Source: Sphingorhabdus sp. EL138 (GTDB lineage Bacteria > Pseudomonadota > Alphaproteobacteria > Sphingomonadales > Sphingomonadaceae). From it: a stretch of 63,589 nt of DNA. The translations under genes and the position numbers were made by a program. This document shows positions 60,932-63,589 of this stretch, piece after piece (the stretch's first letter is position 1; each line of letters starts with the position of its first letter). The stretch is taken from contig NZ_CAMCWY010000016.1 in assembly GCF_945882965.1 (NCBI RefSeq), positions 1 through 63,589 of the forward strand, in the 5' to 3' direction. The notes beneath the pieces were generated by a model. It was not told where the DNA came from, searched no databases, and was given only the letters and a program-made list of their open reading frames with translations.

Positions 60932-61458
60932 ACCGGTCATGGCTTTTATGGGCACCGCTTGCGGTCACGGCATGCATTGGCGGGCTGGCGACTTACGGTC
61001 TGGTCGTGCCGAAAGACGAACAAGTCCGTTCGGCAATGATTGGGCAAAAGCTTCCTGAATTTGCTTTACCCCCCGCGACACAGGGCGTTTTGCCATTATC
61101 AAACACAGATATGGGTGATGGGAAACCACGGCTGCTCAACATTTTTGCCAGCTGGTGCATCCCTTGCAAAGCCGAAGCGCCGCAGCTTGAGGCGTTAGAA
61201 GCCGCTGGGGTCGAGATTGACGGGATCGCTATTCGCGATCGTCCAGAAGATGTCGCTGCTTTTTTGGACGAATTTGGCAATCCCTATCGCCGCATTGGGA
61301 GCGATAGCGAAATGGCGGTCCAGCTTAAACTGGGGTCGTCGGGTGTACCTGAAACTTATGTAATCGCCGCCGATGGCACGATATTGTTCCAGCACATCGG
61401 AGACATCCGCACAGAGCATGTTCCGATGCTCATCGAAAAATTGAAGGCGACTAGATGA
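60928..61458 (+). CDS. ccmG: Thiol:disulfide interchange protein CcmG (DsbE)
   Basis: A 176-residue membrane-anchored thioredoxin. The redox pair is Cys77-Cys80 in FASWCIPCKAEAP, and the cis-proline loop is SSGVPETYVIAADG. It keeps the CXXCH of apocytochromes reduced. ATG 60928 overlaps the ccmF stop (ATGA). An ATG 12 bases earlier lies inside ccmF and is less likely. Confidence 0.96.
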   Translation: MNRSWLLWAPLAVTACIGGLATYGLVVPKDEQVRSAMIGQKLPEFALPPATQGVLPLSNTDMGDGKPRLLNIFASWCIPCKAEAPQLEALEAAGVEIDGIAIRDRPEDVAAFLDEFGNPYRRIGSDSEMAVQLKLGSSGVPETYVIAADGTILFQHIGDIRTEHVPMLIEKLKATR

Positions 61459-61856
61459 AAATATTCGTCGCTATTTTGCTGATGTTAGCGGCACCCGCTT
61501 TTTCCCAAGGCATTGGGCCAACGCCTGCCTTGGCAAACCGTCAGCTTCCCGATCCCGCGAAAGAGGCCGAGGCCACGCGCCTGATGCATAGTTTGCGCTG
61601 TATCCAGTGCCAAGGCCAGTCCATCGCCGACAGCGACGCGTCGATGGCCGCAACGATGCGTGCCGAAGTGCGCCAACAAATTGTCGCCGGACAAAAGCCC
61701 GAGGCTATCCGTGTCTGGATGATTGAACGTTATGGCGAGTGGGTTAGCTTTGAACCCGATTTCAAGGGCGCTGGGCTGTTGCTCTGGCTTACACCAATTC
61801 TCTTGCTCTTTGTGTCGTTTTGGCTAGCGCGCGGGCTGTTTCGGAGGCGGACATGA
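61455..61856 (+). CDS. ccmH: Cytochrome c maturation protein CcmH (CycL)
   Basis: A 133-residue protein: signal peptide (to about AFSQG), redox motif Cys49-Cys52 in LRCIQCQGQSIADSDA, and a C-terminal membrane segment. This is the short CcmH form, separate from CcmI. It binds apocytochrome at the haem lyase. Overlaps ccmG and ccmI by four bases each. Confidence 0.96.
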   Translation: MKIFVAILLMLAAPAFSQGIGPTPALANRQLPDPAKEAEATRLMHSLRCIQCQGQSIADSDASMAATMRAEVRQQIVAGQKPEAIRVWMIERYGEWVSFEPDFKGAGLLLWLTPILLLFVSFWLARGLFRRRT

Positions 61857-62503
61857 ACGGTTGGATTGTACTTGGCCTCTTGTCCGTCCTCAGTCTGTCA
61901 GTGCTCACCTGGTTTGTGCGTTCGTCAAAGGGGCTTTGGCAAATTGCCGCTGCCGCCGTGTTATTGGGCATGACAGGCTATGCTCTGCAGGGGCGCCCAT
62001 CAGCACCATCTTCACCCGCCAAGTCCCTAGCGGCTAGTGAGGTCGGTGCAACGCAGCTTATCGATATCCGCGCTGACATGGACCAAAGTTTCGGTGGCGC
62101 AAAACGCTGGTTAGTCACTGCCGATTCCTTTGCTAAGCAAGGGGATTATGCATCGGCTGCATCATATATTCAGTCGGGACTTCGCAGTGACCCAAAAAAT
62201 TCGGATCTTTGGTCTGCGCTTGGGCTGCAGCTGATGCTGGCGAGTGAGGGACAAATGTCCCCTCCGGCGCAGTTGGCCTTCGACAAAGCGCTCGCCATCC
62301 GACCCAATCATCCCGCACCATATTATTTCACAGGCCTTGCCCGTATGATTAGCGGTGACCTGAATGGCGGTGTCCTCCTGTGGGAAAAAACCCTGTCGCT
62401 CGCGACGCCGGATGCGAAATGGAAAGTCAGCATCGAGTCCCAATTACAGGCTGCCAAAGCTTTGCAGGTAGAATCCGAGCAGACGCAGCAAATAGCCAAA
62501 TAA
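61853..62503 (+). CDS. ccmI: TPR-containing cytochrome c maturation protein CcmI (CycH), short form
   Basis: A 216-residue protein with two N-terminal membrane segments and a TPR region (SAASYIQSGLRSDPKNSDLW, AFDKALAIRPNHPAPYYFTG). CcmI chaperones apocytochrome c. At 216 residues it is shorter than many CcmI proteins (about 400), lacking a second TPR stretch, as in several alphaproteobacteria. ATG 61853 overlaps the ccmH stop. Confidence 0.92.
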   Translation: MNGWIVLGLLSVLSLSVLTWFVRSSKGLWQIAAAAVLLGMTGYALQGRPSAPSSPAKSLAASEVGATQLIDIRADMDQSFGGAKRWLVTADSFAKQGDYASAASYIQSGLRSDPKNSDLWSALGLQLMLASEGQMSPPAQLAFDKALAIRPNHPAPYYFTGLARMISGDLNGGVLLWEKTLSLATPDAKWKVSIESQLQAAKALQVESEQTQQIAK

Positions 62504-62565
62504 TTAACTGAACAAATTGTAGTTTATAACAATTCGACATAACATTGCTTTGTTGTGAAGGTGGC

Positions 62566-62586
62566 GGTGGCAATGTTATTGCCACC
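62566..62586. other. Perfect 8-bp hairpin after the ccm operon
   Basis: GGTGGCAA and TTGCCACC with a 5-base loop, 60 bp after ccmI. No T tract follows directly on either strand, so an intrinsic terminator is not shown. It could end either converging transcript with Rho or act in RNA stability. Confidence 0.5.
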
Positions 62587-62731
62587 GACCCGACCACTTT
62601 TAATTTTGCTGTTAGGTTTAAGGTCGGGGATCCAAGATAGGTGGACCGCAAGCCTTGCTTTACTTGCGTTGATCAACCTTCAAACCGCTGGAGCAAAGTA
62701 GACTTCGTCTTTGTATCGCCGGATGCGAACC

Positions 62732-63589
62732 CTACATCGCAAGTCCGAGTATCGAATAACGCGGGGTGCCTATGCTCTTAAGAGCGGGCGCCGGTGTCAC
62801 GCGCGTTGTCGTGAAAATCTCGGGACTTAGCTGTTGTAGGGCCCCTTTCGCTTGCGAGACGGCTGCAGTAATTTCCGTCTGTCCAGACGCCAACTGCAAG
62901 ATGGGGTCACTTTGATCCGCAGGATCGGACGGCGTAGGATCTGGCTGGGTGGCAACCGGAGAAGGTGGGCTGCTCTCGACCCGTTGGGCTGCAACCGCCA
63001 CAACGGCCACTGGGGGCGGGGCGCTGGCAATTGCTGAGGGCGCTTCCACTGTTGGAGGGGCAGGTTGACTGGCAGCAGGAGGTGAAGCGGAGGGGGGAGC
63101 TGGCGCGGGGGTCGCTGCTGGCGCTGGCGCGTCGGCGGCTGGCGCTGGTGCGTCGTTGGCTGGTGCTGGTGCCGGCGCTGCAGCCGGTTCTGGCGCTGGC
63201 GCTGGCGCTATTTCTGGTGCTGGCGCTGGTGTTGCAACTGGTGTAACCGGCGTGGGCGGCTTTGGCGCCGGTGTTGCAATTGGCGCAACTGGTGCGGGCG
63301 GCTTTGGCGCAGTAATGTTGCTGATCAGAGAGTTAACCGAAGGGATTGGCTGGCTGATGACGAGATCGGCGCCGGTGTAATTGATGCTGTAGTTGTTGCC
63401 GGCTGATAGCGTGCCCAGACCTATGGCATAGCGCCCCGCGTCGATACCAGGCGCGCGGTTGAGAGCACCGGTGAGCAGGCTGGCGCTGTCGGTGCCGACA
63501 AACCCCTGGCTGGCAAAGGTCAGCGCCGGGATCGCTGCGCCATACACGCTGCTCAACGCATCGGCGACGATCGCCAGCGTTGCCGGCGT
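62732..63589 (-). CDS. C-terminal part of an MBG-repeat, Pro/Ala-rich surface exoprotein, truncated by the window edge
   Basis: The frame is open to the last base of the window, so the N-terminal bulk is missing. The first ~95 visible residues are an MBG-type repeat: SSVYGAAIPALTF, then GALNRAPGIDAGRYAIGLGT and LSAGNNYSINYTGADLVIS, as in two-partner-secretion haemagglutinins and other large adhesins. A Pro/Ala-rich linker of about 120 residues (PAPAPE-type) follows, then a 60-residue tail ending YSILGLAM. Probably a surface adhesin with an extended stalk. The low-complexity linker also makes spurious frames on the plus strand. Confidence 0.8.
   Translation of the reverse strand, partial: TPATLAIVADALSSVYGAAIPALTFASQGFVGTDSASLLTGALNRAPGIDAGRYAIGLGTLSAGNNYSINYTGADLVISQPIPSVNSLISNITAPKPPAPVAPIATPAPKPPTPVTPVATPAPAPEIAPAPAPEPAAAPAPAPANDAPAPAADAPAPAATPAPAPPSASPPAASQPAPPTVEAPSAIASAPPPVAVVAVAAQRVESSPPSPVATQPDPTPSDPADQSDPILQLASGQTEITAAVSQAKGALQQLSPEIFTTTRVTPAPALKSIGTPRYSILGLAM

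Noticed and set aside
63100-63310. Repeated GCTGGCGCTGG-like units resembling a DNA repeat array
   Set aside because: Explained by Pro/Ala codons of the adhesin stalk on the minus strand; not CRISPR-like and without constant spacers.

Overview
The window looks like a chromosomal segment of a carbohydrate-degrading alphaproteobacterium, most likely Sphingomonadales. The signs are tandem ATGA-type gene overlaps, large CirA-like TonB receptors, PrnA-like flavin 'halogenases' beside TonB receptors, a ccmC-D-E-F-G-H-I operon and LacI-controlled glycan loci. Genus is not resolved from sequence alone. No tRNA, rRNA, CRISPR array or intact mobile element was found.

Layout. 1-0.6 kb: 3' end of an SGNH/sialate-O-acetylesterase-like gene, then a decayed stretch. 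0.9-5.4 kb: xylAB divergent from a xylose MFS transporter, with two GCGC/ACGC-core operators between them. 5.5-5.8 kb: IS3 transposase fossil. 5.9-19.7 kb: a second glycan locus (LacI; alginate-lyase-family lyase, GH105, aldo-keto reductase and GlcG-like protein on the minus strand; GH3, lone CBM-like protein, GH105-DUF4861 fusion and an exported molybdenum oxidoreductase pair on the plus strand), probably for a uronate-containing polysaccharide. 20-43.5 kb: xylan/beta-glucan locus with a TonB receptor, three PrnA-like flavin enzymes with intact catalytic residues, one degenerate paralogue, a JmjC/cupin protein, GH10, three-domain GH3, LacI, GH43, mutarotase, tandem CBM-like protein, GH5, an exported TIM-barrel isomerase-like protein and another GH3. 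43.9-50.7 kb: uronate catabolism (two LacI regulators, ExuT-like transporter, hydratase, RpiB-type DhuI-like isomerase, KduD, KdgK). 51-57.3 kb: PEP-carboxylase-like protein, CPA2 antiporter, alanine dehydrogenase fossil, orphan LacI. 57.7-62.5 kb: cytochrome c maturation operon. 62.7 kb to end: 3' part of an MBG-repeat/proline-rich surface protein.

How it fits together. Xylan would be cut outside or in the periplasm (GH10, GH43, GH3, acetylesterase), imported by the TonB receptor and MFS carrier, and xylose taken through XylA/XylB. Unsaturated uronates released by the lyase and GH105 enzymes would enter by the ExuT-like carrier and pass through DhuI, KduD and KdgK to KDPG. Near-identical 12-bp dyads (GGTAGCGCTACC type) sit before xylAB/xylT, the TonB receptor/halogenase pair, the GH3-GH10-halogenase operon and the GH3/GH5-GH43 operon, so the flavin enzymes and the cupin protein appear to belong to the xylose regulon. 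A different ACCGGT-core dyad marks the uronate genes. The least explained part is this xylan-regulated set of flavin enzymes plus cupin protein.
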